A DNA stretch of 64,000 nt, taken from positions 2,342,923 through 2,406,922 of the forward strand of contig JAMLGZ010000001.1 of NCBI GenBank assembly GCA_023957385.1. Direction: 5' to 3'. The stretch comes from Brumimicrobium sp. GTDB lineage: Bacteria; Bacteroidota; Bacteroidia; Flavobacteriales_D; Crocinitomicaceae. This document shows, piece by piece, positions 29,501 to 37,698 of this stretch; positions within the stretch are counted from its first letter, which is position 1; every line of letters starts with the position of its first letter. A model generated the notes under the pieces. The model did no database searches. It was not told where the DNA came from and saw nothing but the letters and a program-made list of their open reading frames with translations. The position numbers and the translations under genes are program-made.

Positions 29501-31542
29501 AAACCAGTTACCACACAAGTATAAGTTGTCGTAGATGACGGTGTAACAGTAACACTTTGAGTAGTTTCCCCACTATGTTGCCATTCGTAACTAGTTGCTC
29601 CTGGAGGTGCTGTTAGCACAACGCTTCCCCCTTGACAAATAGGAGAAACTGGATTTATAGATGGAAACTGAACTCCTGAATTAGCACTAATTGTATAATT
29701 ACAAATATCCCCCGCAAAGCCATCAATCATTAAAATATAATCATTTCCGACGGTCAATCCATTGGCTGTAAGTGTAAATTGGCTCGCACTTTCTTTAAAT
29801 TCAGAAACCGGAGTAAAACTTGCGCAATTATTTGCAGCAAAAACTTGCATTTGAATTCCCTTTCCTCTATAACAATCGCCAATATTCACATTTAAGACAG
29901 CAGTAGTTGCAGCTGCTGTAAATCGTATCCAAGAGTTATTATCAATTTGAACATCAAGATTTGGAGATTTGTACAATGGATTAGTCCAAAGTCCAAAAAT
30001 ACCTCCTTGGTCAACTCCAGGTGTATATGTATAAGTTGGTGGATTATTAGTTTCGCAGTTTCCTCTCATATTTCCAGGTCTATCAGCCGTATAATATGCA
30101 CCTGTTGTTCCTTTATATCCATTAATATCGCAGATATAAAGTGCATCCGAACAATTATCATTCGTGGCATCGGTAACACATAGTCCAAATTGTCCTTTAC
30201 TAGACGAACCCCAATTCCAAAAACGAATATAAACTGTTGAACCCGGAGTTAATCCTGATTTTGTAATAAAAGGCATTAATTTAGAATTGGGAGAAGCCAG
30301 AGATGTTGGGTAACAAGAATGGTCATTAGAATATGCAATTTGGGTCAAACTAGAACAAGTTCCTGTATATAACGCCATTACTCCATCGGTAGCAGCTCCT
30401 GTCCCAATATTCGGTTCCATAGTAACATGAATAGTTCCAGAAGGAGGCACAACAACTTTAAACCAAACGTCACCAGCATTAGTTGTATATCCTGTTGTAG
30501 AACCTGTCTCACATCCTGGGTCTGTAGGTGTATGAGTAGGTGTAGGTGCATTTCCTACAGGTGTTTGCGTTGCCCCAACATTTGTAAATCTTGAATAATT
30601 ACATGCAGAAGTTACCGTCGGTAAACTAATTGCATTACACGGTTCATCGTTGGTAGGTGCAGGCGAGGCTGCTCCCGTAATACAAATACGAAATGCATCT
30701 GTCCAATTTGTATAATAATCATAGACACGGATATAATATACTTGACCAGGTATCAAACCAACGGCATTAATAACCTCTTGATCACCAAACCATCCATTAT
30801 CAGAACAAATAATCGTATTTAATGTCGTACAACTACCACTAAACAACTCAACTACAGGATCCATTAAACCTGTTCCAACACCAGAAGGGTCTACCGTGAT
30901 AGTCTGAACAGAGTTTGTAGCTGTAAATTTAAACCACACATCGTCGTCAGCAGTTCCAGCACATCCCGGATAGGATTGTGTAGCCCAATCATTATTAAAG
31001 GTGGAATAGCTACAGCTCGTGTTTACATTTAAATTTATTGCATTTCCGCAAATATCATTTGCTGGTGCTGTAGGAGCTTGGGTAACACATATTGTAAATG
31101 TTCCTGAACCTGAACCAGCTAAGTAATGATACACACGGACTCTATAAACTTGACCTACCACGAAATTTGTTCCGTTATAAATTTCAGTACCTCCACTCAT
31201 GGTATTATCCACACACCCCATGCTTGCTAGAGTAGAGCAAGAACCTGAAAAAACCTGTAGTACAGCATCGAATCCAGCACTTCCCACCACTTTAATTTGT
31301 TGTGATGTAGATGTGGCAGTAAACTGATACCACACGTCATCGTCAGCATTTCCTACACATCCGGGTATATTTTGAGAGGCTCCAGTAGTATTTCCTGAAG
31401 TATTGACACAGTTGTTATACGAATTAACATTCAATGTTTGGGCATACGAACAATTATCATTAGATGGCTGCGCAAATGAGTTAACTGAAAAAACAAATAC
31501 GGATAATAAAGCTATAAATAATTTATACACTAATCGTTTCAT
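26551..31542 (-). CDS. Giant surface adhesin with SprB repeats and CHU_C gliding-motility C-terminal domain
   Basis: About 1,660 residues; the ATG at 31542 gives MKRLVYKLFIALLSVFVFS, a good signal peptide, while an ATG at 31557 adds five residues. The N-terminal 500 residues hold several PPC/Ig-like units (DDDVWYQFTATSTSQ, DDDVWFKFTATNSVQ). The middle alternates Ig-like domains with about six SprB repeats of the form CNGANNGTATATASG ... YTVSVTDGNGC. The C-terminus (VESFSPNGDGVNEFFHI ... IYTRWGLQVYHD) is a CHU_C/type B T9SS sorting domain. By comparison with SprB it is probably a mobile or static surface adhesin. A 114-residue exported protein is encoded immediately upstream on the same strand. 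Confidence 0.9.
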   Translation of the reverse strand: MKRLVYKLFIALLSVFVFSVNSFAQPSNDNCSYAQTLNVNSYNNCVNTSGNTTGASQNIPGCVGNADDDVWYQFTATSTSQQIKVVGSAGFDAVLQVFSGSCSTLASMGCVDNTMSGGTEIYNGTNFVVGQVYRVRVYHYLAGSGSGTFTICVTQAPTAPANDICGNAINLNVNTSCSYSTFNNDWATQSYPGCAGTADDDVWFKFTATNSVQTITVDPSGVGTGLMDPVVELFSGSCTTLNTIICSDNGWFGDQEVINAVGLIPGQVYYIRVYDYYTNWTDAFRICITGAASPAPTNDEPCNAISLPTVTSACNYSRFTNVGATQTPVGNAPTPTHTPTDPGCETGSTTGYTTNAGDVWFKVVVPPSGTIHVTMEPNIGTGAATDGVMALYTGTCSSLTQIAYSNDHSCYPTSLASPNSKLMPFITKSGLTPGSTVYIRFWNWGSSSKGQFGLCVTDATNDNCSDALYICDINGYKGTTGAYYTADRPGNMRGNCETNNPPTYTYTPGVDQGGIFGLWTNPLYKSPNLDVQIDNNSWIRFTAAATTAVLNVNIGDCYRGKGIQMQVFAANNCASFTPVSEFKESASQFTLTANGLTVGNDYILMIDGFAGDICNYTISANSGVQFPSINPVSPICQGGSVVLTAPPGATSYEWQHSGETTQSVTVTPSSTTTYTCVVTGLCDHKQSLTVQVVVKQKPSITLSTGNNTAICTGQSVTITASGATSYTWSGGLGSNPSVTVTPASNQTYTVTGSQNGCTNTASVNVTVNAKPTVNIGTKADVTCNGANNGTATATASGNGPFSYTWSPSGGNGAIASGLAPGTYTVSVTDGNGCINTSSVVISQPTVLAVTTSATQSSCTSNTGTVTANPSGGNGGYTYSWNPSGQTTQTATNLGANTYTVTVTDSKGCTKTATANVSNLASPSITLNNLQNVNCAGNSTGSIAVNASGGSGSYTYQWTPNVGSGASVTSLAAGSYTVKVTDGAGCSSLETYTVTELNPTPTVAPTADAITLCAGSNIQLHANAIDGGTNPIYTWNGPNGFNSTSANPNVSNAGTAASGIYTVTVTGAGSCPSAQGSVNVTVNALPSVSLSSKTDVLCNGYNNGAASVSASGSGPFSYSWSPSGGNAATASNLGPNSYTVTVTDANMCQNTQSVVITEPAAIVLTPSSTNSDCSANNGTASVGVTGGNGGYSYQWDDSNGQSGSTAISLGAGTYHVSVTDIKGCSESATVVVSNPAAPSATINGVTDVTCENGTDGSANVSASGGSGNYTYAWTPSGGTNATATNLTAGSYTVVVTDDAGCSISQSVTITFINAAPEVIGSALQNGVCEWDVIQLNASTTNGGTTTTYSWSGPNGYTSTSQNPTITSATQNNEGVYTVVATTDQGCISAADTVGIVINPTPFIISPQDAALCEGEDITIVLGMNNVGNNPSYQWTGPNGFTSTEQNPSVINAQSINDGMYNVTVTTEDGCIGNGSLAIFVNPLPIVDSTYSQESYCSGTPVLLSISNPNALNYTWYYDNEVVGQGTTYQIDKGTTNHTGTYYVYAENGFGCSALAATIDLTIKVCDIIIVESFSPNGDGVNEFFHIENLEAYPNTEVWIYTRWGLQVYHDEDYQNDWDGTSQSNLNVGKEALPEGTYYYLVKLGGEKETPKAGELFKGFVYIKR

Positions 31543-31558
31543 AAGAAGGTTGTTCATT

Positions 31559-31903
31559 TTATTTAATACGTCTAAGGTCTTTAGGTTCTAAATTGTTTCT
31601 GATTAACAAATTCTTTAAATCAGCAACATTGAAAGGGTCTTTTAAATCTTCTCTACCTATAATTTCTTCATAATTAACATAAATCATGATAAAACCTTCT
31701 CCTTTTTCTTTTTTGTAAAATCCTTTGGTTTTAGTTATACCATCGAGTTGTGCCACCTGATCGGCAATACTCGTAACCAAAGCCGAATCAATATCTGCCA
31801 CAAAACTATACCCATAGACACGTTCCTCAACGGTTATATCTTGTTTTTGAGCAATTAATATAGTAGGAAGAAGAAGTAATAGTATCACACAATATTTTCT
31901 CAT
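31559..31903 (-). CDS. Small exported hypothetical protein, partner of the giant adhesin gene
   Basis: A 114-residue protein with a signal peptide (MRKYCVILLLLLPTILIAQ). The mature part is a single small alpha/beta domain (VYGYSFVADIDSALVTSIAD ... KGEGFIMIYVNYEEI) with a basic tail (NLEPKDLRRIK). The pattern faintly resembles heavy-metal-associated or ferredoxin-like folds, but no metal-binding cysteines are present. Its stop lies directly before the adhesin start, so the two are probably co-transcribed. I do not recognise the family. Confidence 0.6.
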   Translation of the reverse strand: MRKYCVILLLLLPTILIAQKQDITVEERVYGYSFVADIDSALVTSIADQVAQLDGITKTKGFYKKEKGEGFIMIYVNYEEIIGREDLKDPFNVADLKNLLIRNNLEPKDLRRIK

Positions 31904-32028
31904 ATTGTAGTAGTTTAAAATTTATTCCTACAAAGTAACAGAATAAATTTAAAATCACAAATTTTATTTAACAAAAATGGCGAAAATATTCAATCTCCGC
32001 CATTTAATATTCTCAAAATTATTTGCGT

Positions 32029-33009
32029 TTAATTTCTATATAGCGTTGCTTTTACAGCTTTCACAATTCTATCCACATTCGGTAATGCTTCTGCCATTAA
32101 AGAGGGAGAAAATGGGAATGAAGTATCAGATTGTGTAACTCTCATTACCGGGGCATCTAAATAATCAAATGCATAACGTTGTAAATGGTACGCAATTTCA
32201 GAAGATATAGACGCTAATGGCCATGCTTCTTCAACGACAACACATCTATTAGTTTTCTTCACAGATTCAACTACTGCTGGATAATCTATTGGACGAAGAG
32301 AACGAAGGTCTATAATTTCACAATCAATCCCTTCATTTTTCAAAACTTCCGCAGCTTTATGCGCTTCTTTGATGATTTTTCCAAAAGAAACAATAGTCAC
32401 ATCTCTTCCTGGTCTTTTAACATCTGCTACTCCAATAGGAATCAAATATTCCCCTTCAGGAATCTCTCCTTTATCACCATACATTTTTTCAGATTCCATT
32501 ACCAATACTGGATCATCATCACGTATAGCCGATTTAAGCAAACCTTTAGCATCAGCCGGTGTGGAAGGTGTCACCACTTTTAATCCTGGCACATGTGCAT
32601 AAAAAGATTCAAAAGCTTGAGAGTGAGTTGCTGCCAATTGTCCAGCTTGACCATTTCCTCCTCTAAATACAATAGGAACGTGATATTGACCACCTGACAT
32701 TTGTAGCATTTTAGCAGCACTATTAATAATCTGATCTGATGCTAATAAGGCAAAATTCCACGTCATAAATTCAACAATAGGTCTCAATCCATTCATTGCG
32801 GCTCCAACACCAATCGCTGAAAATCCTAATTCCGCAATGGGAGTATCAATAACTCTTTCAGGTCCAAACTCATCCAACATTCCTTTGGAAACTTTATATG
32901 CTCCATTGTAATTAGCAACCTCCTCACCCATTAAGAAAACATTCTTATCGCGACGCATTTCTTCAGTCATCGCTTCATTTAGTGCCTCTCTAAATTGAAC
33001 TACTCTCAT
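32029..33009 (-). CDS. pdhB: Pyruvate dehydrogenase E1 component, beta subunit
   Basis: A 326-residue transketolase-like protein that, with the alpha subunit, uses thiamine diphosphate to decarboxylate pyruvate for the PDH complex. Family features are FLMGEEVANYNGAYKVSKGM with the ThDP-activating Glu, DTPIAELGFSAIGVGAAMNG, and the C-terminal transketolase domain with VVEEAWPLASISSEIA. The alpha subunit and E2 genes are not adjacent. A hairpin terminator belonging to the metal-binding lipoprotein lies upstream, so pdhB is transcribed separately. A branched-chain 2-oxoacid E1 beta is the alternative; the YNGAYKV sequence favours pyruvate. Confidence 0.94.
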   Translation of the reverse strand: MRVVQFREALNEAMTEEMRRDKNVFLMGEEVANYNGAYKVSKGMLDEFGPERVIDTPIAELGFSAIGVGAAMNGLRPIVEFMTWNFALLASDQIINSAAKMLQMSGGQYHVPIVFRGGNGQAGQLAATHSQAFESFYAHVPGLKVVTPSTPADAKGLLKSAIRDDDPVLVMESEKMYGDKGEIPEGEYLIPIGVADVKRPGRDVTIVSFGKIIKEAHKAAEVLKNEGIDCEIIDLRSLRPIDYPAVVESVKKTNRCVVVEEAWPLASISSEIAYHLQRYAFDYLDAPVMRVTQSDTSFPFSPSLMAEALPNVDRIVKAVKATLYRN

Positions 33010-33123
33010 TGTTTACAATATTTTAAAATAGGAAAAATTATTTCCAAGGGGTAAAACTATTAATTTTTGTTATTAAATAAAAGAAAGAAGAGATTTTTCT
33101 TATTCCAACAAACCGAATAGGCA

Positions 33124-33157
33124 CAAAAAAATCGGAGTAAAAAATTTACTCCGATTT
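33124..33157 (-). terminator. Intrinsic terminator after the metal-binding lipoprotein gene
   Basis: On the minus strand AAATCGGAGTAAA pairs with TTTACTCCGATTT (33129-33157), a 13-bp stem with a 3-nt loop, followed by a T run. It separates the lipoprotein gene from pdhB. Confidence 0.88.
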
Positions 33158-33176
33158 AAAGTCATTTTGTAAAAGA

Positions 33177-33386
33177 TTATTTCTCTACTTTTTCTAAGTC
33201 CATACCACATACAGGGCATTGACCTACCTCGGTATATGTTTTACCATCTTCGCAATCCATTGGACAAGCCCAAGTTTCTGCTACCACTTCTTCTTTTACT
33301 TCAGCTTCTTTGTTACCAGAACAACTTGTAAATGTACCTGCTAAACAAAATACTGATAATACTACTAATGTCTTTGCTATTTTCAT
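33177..33386 (-). CDS. Small lipoprotein with heavy-metal-binding domain
   Basis: A 69-residue protein with a lipoprotein signal (LAGTFTSCSG, Cys about residue 22) followed by an acidic linker and the motif WACPMDCEDGKTYTEVGQCP plus VCGMDL. This CPM...CPxCGM arrangement is the heavy-metal-binding domain often found beside copper-efflux proteins or P-type ATPases. It probably binds a soft metal in the periplasm. It stands alone here, with its own terminator and about 40 nt from the paaD stop, so no transporter partner is seen. Confidence 0.8.
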   Translation of the reverse strand: MKIAKTLVVLSVFCLAGTFTSCSGNKEAEVKEEVVAETWACPMDCEDGKTYTEVGQCPVCGMDLEKVEK

Positions 33387-33423
33387 AATTCAAATTTTAT
33401 ACAAAGTTAAGTATTTTTTTGAA

Positions 33424-33918
33424 TTATCTGTGACATTTAAAGTATTCAAAAGGCTCATGACAGCTATTACATTTATACATGGACTTACAAGCAGTAGCTC
33501 CAAATTGAGAAACAAGCTCAGTATCAACAGATTTACATTTAGGACAAGGTACTTCCGGTCCTTTTCCAAAAAGTGCATATTGATCTCCACCTTCTTGAGG
33601 AGGAGCTATGCCATATTCTTCTAATTTCCTACGACCTTCTTGAGTCATCCAATCTGTTGTCCAAGCAGGCGCCAACACGGTTATCACCTCTGCTTGAACT
33701 CCTTTCTCTTTGAGCTTCATACGAGTGTTTAGCTCCATGATATTCATCGCAGGGCAACCAGTATAAGTTGGAGTCATGGTGACTTTCCATGTACCATCTC
33801 CTTTTTTTTCGACTTTACGAATAACCCCTAAATCCACCAAAGAGAGTACAGGAATTTCAGGATCTATAACTTCCTCAAGTATTTCCCAGATATAATCTTC
33901 TGTTAATTCTTTAACCAT
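33424..33918 (-). CDS. paaD: Phenylacetyl-CoA epoxidase subunit PaaD
   Basis: A 164-residue protein of the MIP18/PaaD family. The N-terminal DUF59-type domain has DPEIPVLSLVDLGVIRKV and TPTYTGCPAMNIME (conserved Cys). The C-terminal zinc ribbon has CPKCKSVDTEL and YKCNSCHEPFEYFKC. PaaD is needed for maturation of the PaaABCE complex that epoxidises phenylacetyl-CoA, probably in Fe-S or di-iron assembly. It is the last gene of paaABCD, 10 nt after paaC. Confidence 0.94.
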   Translation of the reverse strand: MVKELTEDYIWEILEEVIDPEIPVLSLVDLGVIRKVEKKGDGTWKVTMTPTYTGCPAMNIMELNTRMKLKEKGVQAEVITVLAPAWTTDWMTQEGRRKLEEYGIAPPQEGGDQYALFGKGPEVPCPKCKSVDTELVSQFGATACKSMYKCNSCHEPFEYFKCHR

Positions 33919-33928
33919 TCTTATTTTT

Positions 33929-34687
33929 CTACCACTTTAATCCTGGATAAGTTCTTTGCATATACTGTAATTCAGTGAGCAAATACCCTAAATGTTCAGT
34001 ATGTGTACCTTTTCTTCCAATACCAAACTTCCATGAACCTTTGTTCCAAGTCAAAGTAGCTTCGTCTAAGATACCTTTCACATTTGCATCATACGCTGTA
34101 CGAAGTTTAGAAACATCTGGAACGATTCCCTCTTTTATCAATAATTCATCTACCTCATCCATATAGAATAATTCATCCACAAAGCGAGCTAATTCATCTA
34201 AAGAAGTCTGAACACGTTGATGAGACTCTTCAGTTCCATCTCCTAAACGTATCATCCACTCTGCAGAATGTTTAGCATGGTATTTTATCTCCATGAGTGT
34301 TTTAGCAGCAATAGCAGCAACTTGGGCATCAGAACTTTTAGTCAATTCTTCATATAACAATAATTCGAATTGATCAAAGAAAAACTGGCGAACAATAGTT
34401 TTTCCAAAATCGCCATTAGTTTGTTCGACAAGTAATACATTTTTATATTCGATCTCTCTTCGTAGATATGCAAAATCATCTTCCGTTCTACCTCTATTCT
34501 CAACCTGGGCTGCATATTTATACAGCTCAGTTGCTTGTCCAATTAAGTCTAAGGCTAAATTTGATAGTGCAATATCTTCTTCCAAAATCGGTCCATGTCC
34601 GCACCATTCTGAAAGACGGTGTCCTAAGACAAGACTATCATCAGCCTTTCTTAGTAAATATTCAATTAAAGCTTCTTGTTTTGTCAT
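33929..34687 (-). CDS. paaC: Phenylacetyl-CoA epoxidase subunit PaaC
   Basis: A 252-residue helical ferritin-like protein, the structural (non-catalytic) partner of PaaA. It starts with EALIEYLLRKADDSLVLGHR and LSEWCGHGPILEEDIALSNL, typical of PaaC, and has the later stretch EIKYHAKHSAEWMIRLGDGT. The PaaAC core opens the aromatic ring route by forming ring-1,2-epoxyphenylacetyl-CoA with oxygen and NADPH. Only 9 nt separate it from paaB and 10 nt from paaD, so the four genes form one operon. Confidence 0.95.
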   Translation of the reverse strand: MTKQEALIEYLLRKADDSLVLGHRLSEWCGHGPILEEDIALSNLALDLIGQATELYKYAAQVENRGRTEDDFAYLRREIEYKNVLLVEQTNGDFGKTIVRQFFFDQFELLLYEELTKSSDAQVAAIAAKTLMEIKYHAKHSAEWMIRLGDGTEESHQRVQTSLDELARFVDELFYMDEVDELLIKEGIVPDVSKLRTAYDANVKGILDEATLTWNKGSWKFGIGRKGTHTEHLGYLLTELQYMQRTYPGLKW

Positions 34688-34696
34688 CGCGCAAGT

Positions 34697-34984
34697 TTAC
34701 ATGTTTTTAACTCCTTCTGGAACTTCATAGAAAGTAGGGTGACGGTAGATTTTTGTTTCTGCCGGATCAAATAGAGGTCCTGACTCAGCTGGATCTGTTG
34801 CAAAAACATTTTTAGATTCTACCACCCAGATGCTAATACCTTCATTTCTTCTAGTATATACATCACGTGCGTTATTAACAGCCATTTCAGCATCAGGAGC
34901 ACGTAAACTTCCTGCATGCTTATGGTTTAAACCTTGTTTACTTTGGATAAATACCTCCCATAGAGGCCATTCATTATTACTCAT
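34697..34984 (-). CDS. paaB: Phenylacetyl-CoA epoxidase subunit PaaB
   Basis: A 95-residue small subunit with the family start EWPLWEVFIQSKQGLNHKHA, then GSLRAPDAEMAVNNARDVYT and the closing SGPLFDPAETKIYRHPTFYE. PaaB bridges PaaAC dimers in the epoxidase complex. It lies between paaA and paaC on the same strand with short gaps. Confidence 0.96.
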   Translation of the reverse strand: MSNNEWPLWEVFIQSKQGLNHKHAGSLRAPDAEMAVNNARDVYTRRNEGISIWVVESKNVFATDPAESGPLFDPAETKIYRHPTFYEVPEGVKNM

Positions 34985-35029
34985 TTTAGTATGTTTTAAA
35001 TTTTATAAATCAATTTTATTTTTTGTTCA

Positions 35030-35998
35030 TTATGATACCATCACTTTGCGAGCTGATTTCTTCTTAGCATAAGCTAGCGCAGCATCTCTCACCCACGCTC
35101 CATCTTCTTTTGCTTTGGTACGAGCTGCTATTCTTTCTGCATTACAAGGTCCATTACCGGAAATAACTTCTTTAAATTCTTCCCAATTAATAGGTCCATA
35201 TTCATAATTACCTGTTTGCTCGTTGTATTTCATATCCTTATCCGGAACAGTTAAACCAGCATATTCAATTTGTGGAACCACATTATTAATAAATTGCTGT
35301 CTTAACTCGTCATTGGAGTGGCGCTTAATCTTCCACTTCATAGATTGTTCTGAATGTTTAGAGTCTTTATCTGATGGGCCAAACATCATAATAGAAGGCC
35401 AAAACCATCTATTTAACGCATCTTGAGCCATCTCCTTCTGCTCAGGAGAACCTTTAGCTAAACCTAAAATAATTTCATAACCTTGTCTTTGGTGAAAAGA
35501 CTCTTCCTTACAAATCCGAATCATCGCTCTGGAATAAGGTCCATAAGAAGTACGACATAAAGGAACTTGATTGACAATTGCAGCTCCATCAACTAACCAT
35601 CCAATTGCTCCCATATCTGCCCAAGATAAAGCCGGGTAGTTAAAGATACTGGAATATTTAGCTGTACCTGCGTGTAATTTATCAATTTCATCTTCGCGGC
35701 TTGCTCCTAAAGTTTCCATGGCACTATAAAGATAAAGTCCATGTCCAGCCTCATCTTGTATTTTTGCCAATAATGTAACTTTACGCAACAAACTAGGAGC
35801 TCTAGTTACCCAATTTGCTTCAGGTAGCTGCCCTACAGTTTCAGAGTGAGCGTGCTGAGATATCTGACGGATAAGCGTTTTTCTATACGCTTCCGGCATA
35901 AAATCCCTTGGCTCAATTTTGATTTCTTGATCGATCTTTTCTTGGAAACTCTTCTCTAGAGCTTCTAGATCTTTCGGATCCATGCTTGTTTTCTCCAT
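35030..35998 (-). CDS. paaA: Phenylacetyl-CoA epoxidase catalytic subunit PaaA
   Basis: A 322-residue di-iron monooxygenase subunit. Iron-ligand motifs of the ferritin-like fold are visible: [20 protein letters not shown] and, about 90 residues later, [20 protein letters not shown]. It hydroxylates/epoxidises phenylacetyl-CoA in aerobic phenylacetate degradation. It is the first gene of paaABCD and is divergent from paaE, 607 nt away. The divergent region carries a MITE-like element and candidate -7 elements. The rest of the pathway (paaF, G, H, J, K, Z) is not in this window. Confidence 0.97.
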   Translation of the reverse strand: MEKTSMDPKDLEALEKSFQEKIDQEIKIEPRDFMPEAYRKTLIRQISQHAHSETVGQLPEANWVTRAPSLLRKVTLLAKIQDEAGHGLYLYSAMETLGASREDEIDKLHAGTAKYSSIFNYPALSWADMGAIGWLVDGAAIVNQVPLCRTSYGPYSRAMIRICKEESFHQRQGYEIILGLAKGSPEQKEMAQDALNRWFWPSIMMFGPSDKDSKHSEQSMKWKIKRHSNDELRQQFINNVVPQIEYAGLTVPDKDMKYNEQTGNYEYGPINWEEFKEVISGNGPCNAERIAARTKAKEDGAWVRDAALAYAKKKSARKVMVS

Positions 35999-36039
35999 TA
36001 TTAGTAAAGGGTTTTAAGTTTTTTTAAATTCTGTCGTAA

Positions 36040-36047
36040 CAAAAATA
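36040..36047 (-). promoter_or_regulatory. Candidate -7 element for paaABCD
   Basis: On the minus strand this reads TATTTTTG, matching TAnnTTTG, about 40 nt upstream of the paaA ATG. No well-placed TTG at -33 was found, so the call is weak. The same octamer occurs upstream of paaE on the other side of the divergent gap. Confidence 0.3.
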
Positions 36048-36203
36048 GACAATTTTATCTTTTTTTTTATAAAAAATTTAAAAAATGTTTGCGATTTAAT
36101 TTTAACATTCTGATTATCTATGACTTATGAGACAATTCATTCAAGTAGGAGTAAACCCTTTAAAAGACTTAACTGGAATATCAGAATAGCCAAGTGTGTC
36201 ATA

Positions 36204-36473
36204 ACCCGTTGTGCATTTACAAAAACTAATAAAATCAATAATCTCTATTATATCTGGATTGTTTTTAATCTGCGATGATGTAAGAAAATAGAAATTATTA
36301 AAAAAAAATAGACCCCGAGCAACCAAGGTTCTCGGGGTGACAATTGTTGGGGGCTACTATCGGTCGGCAAAGCCGACCGCCTTACCCTCTCTATGTATTG
36401 TCACCCCGACGGACGAAGGAGTGTCGGGGTCTAATACTATTAATTTATATTTTCTTCTAAATGCACAACGGGT
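36204..36473. mobile_element. MITE-like element, copy 2, with 16-bp terminal inverted repeats and 6-bp target duplication
   Basis: A 270-bp non-coding insertion in the paaA-paaE divergent region. The left end ACCCGTTGTGCATTTA is matched exactly by its inverse at the right end. The sequence GTCATA directly precedes (36198-36203) and follows (36474-36479) the ends, as a target-site duplication would. The 123-bp core (36310-36432) has three hairpins: CCCCGAG/CTCGGGG, CGGTCGGC/GCCGACCG (36361-36379) and CCCCGAC/GTCGGGG. It is the reverse-orientation homologue of 17918-18186. No transposase is encoded here, so it would have to be mobilised in trans. Confidence 0.85.
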
Positions 36474-36576
36474 GTCATAAACTATTTTCTTCTAACCATT
36501 CAAGCACAAATTTGTCCTCTTTATCCTTATAATTGTTTTATTATCGAATTATAGACTAAATTCAGGCAGATTTTAT

Positions 36577-36584
36577 TATTTTTG
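36577..36584 (+). promoter_or_regulatory. Candidate -7 element for paaE
   Basis: TATTTTTG matches TAnnTTTG and lies 21 nt before the paaE ATG. A convincing -33 TTG is missing at the right distance. It sits about 100 bp beyond the right end of the MITE-like element. Confidence 0.35.
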
Positions 36585-36605
36585 CGGTCAAAATTTACAA
36601 AGAAC

Positions 36606-37694
36606 ATGAACCCAAGATTCCATACTTTAAAAATTAAGGATATACGAAGAGAGACAAATGATGCTGTATCATTTTCAATAGAAATCCCTAGTGAATTAAA
36701 AGCAGATTTTCACTACAAACCAGGGCAACATCTTACTTTTAAAAGAATTTTAAACGATGTGGATGTAAGACGTTCTTATTCTATTTGTTCTGCTGAATAT
36801 GAAAATGAATTACGTGTGGCTGTAAAGAAAATTCCAAATGGAAAGTTCTCTTCTTTTGTAAATGACCAACTAGCCGTGGGAGATGAAATTGAAGTAATGA
36901 ACCCTATGGGAAACTTCACTACTGAAATCAATGCAAATACAACTAAAAATTTTGTGTTTTTTGCTGGTGGTAGCGGTATTACTCCAATTATGGCTTTAAC
37001 CAAAACTATTTTACATACGGCTAAAAATAGCACTGTCTCTTTAATTTATGGGAATAGAGGATTTAGTCATATTATCTTTAGAGAAGAAATTGATGCGTTG
37101 AAGAATATGTATATGGATCGATTGAGTGTAATGCATATCTTCAGTGATGAAAAAATTGGGAATGAATTACAAGAAGGACTTTTAAACAAAGAGAAAGTCA
37201 CAGAATTATACAATGCAATCCTCGAAGGAGATCAGGTAGATGAGGTATTTGTATGCGGTCCACAACCTATGATTATGGCGGTGAAAGAAGTTTTTGAAGA
37301 AAAAGGTATGAATCACCATCAAATTCATTTTGAACTATTTACAAATCCTGATCAAGAAGCTAAAGAAGCAGCACAACATCCTACCGCAGCACAACATATT
37401 GGTGAGAGAGTAACGGCACAAGTTTCAGCGATTATTGATGGTGAAATGATGACCGTAGAACTTTCCACTGATGGAAAATCTATCTTAGATGCTGTCAACG
37501 ACGCAGGTGGCGATGCCCCATATTCTTGTAAAGGAGGTGTTTGTAGTACTTGTAAAGCAAAAGTATTGGAAGGAAAAGTATTCATGGATAAGAACTACGC
37601 CTTGGAAGAGGATGAAGTAGAAGCAGGTTATATATTAACTTGCCAATCTCACCCACTTACTGAAAAAGTTACAGTTTCTTACGACGAGTGGTAA
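36606..37694 (+). CDS. paaE: Phenylacetyl-CoA epoxidase reductase PaaE
   Basis: A 362-residue electron-transfer flavoprotein. The N-terminal FAD domain has RRSYSICS-type binding (VRRSYSICSAEYE), the NAD(P)H domain has FFAGGSGITPIMALTKTIL and VFVCGPQPMIMAV, and the C-terminal plant-type 2Fe-2S domain has CKGGVCSTCKAKVLEG plus a later Cys in ILTCQSHP. It passes electrons from NADPH to the PaaA di-iron centre. The ATG at 36606 is preferred over an upstream in-frame start. It is first of a plus-strand unit paaE-paaE2-SDR, divergent from paaABCD. Confidence 0.95.
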   Translation: MNPRFHTLKIKDIRRETNDAVSFSIEIPSELKADFHYKPGQHLTFKRILNDVDVRRSYSICSAEYENELRVAVKKIPNGKFSSFVNDQLAVGDEIEVMNPMGNFTTEINANTTKNFVFFAGGSGITPIMALTKTILHTAKNSTVSLIYGNRGFSHIIFREEIDALKNMYMDRLSVMHIFSDEKIGNELQEGLLNKEKVTELYNAILEGDQVDEVFVCGPQPMIMAVKEVFEEKGMNHHQIHFELFTNPDQEAKEAAQHPTAAQHIGERVTAQVSAIIDGEMMTVELSTDGKSILDAVNDAGGDAPYSCKGGVCSTCKAKVLEGKVFMDKNYALEEDEVEAGYILTCQSHPLTEKVTVSYDEW

Positions 37695-37698
37695 CATC

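Noticed and set aside
36127..36189. A 20-codon reading frame (MRQFIQVGVNPLKDLTGISE) just left of the MITE-like element
   Set aside because: Too short, no recognisable motif and close to the insertion boundary; most likely chance.
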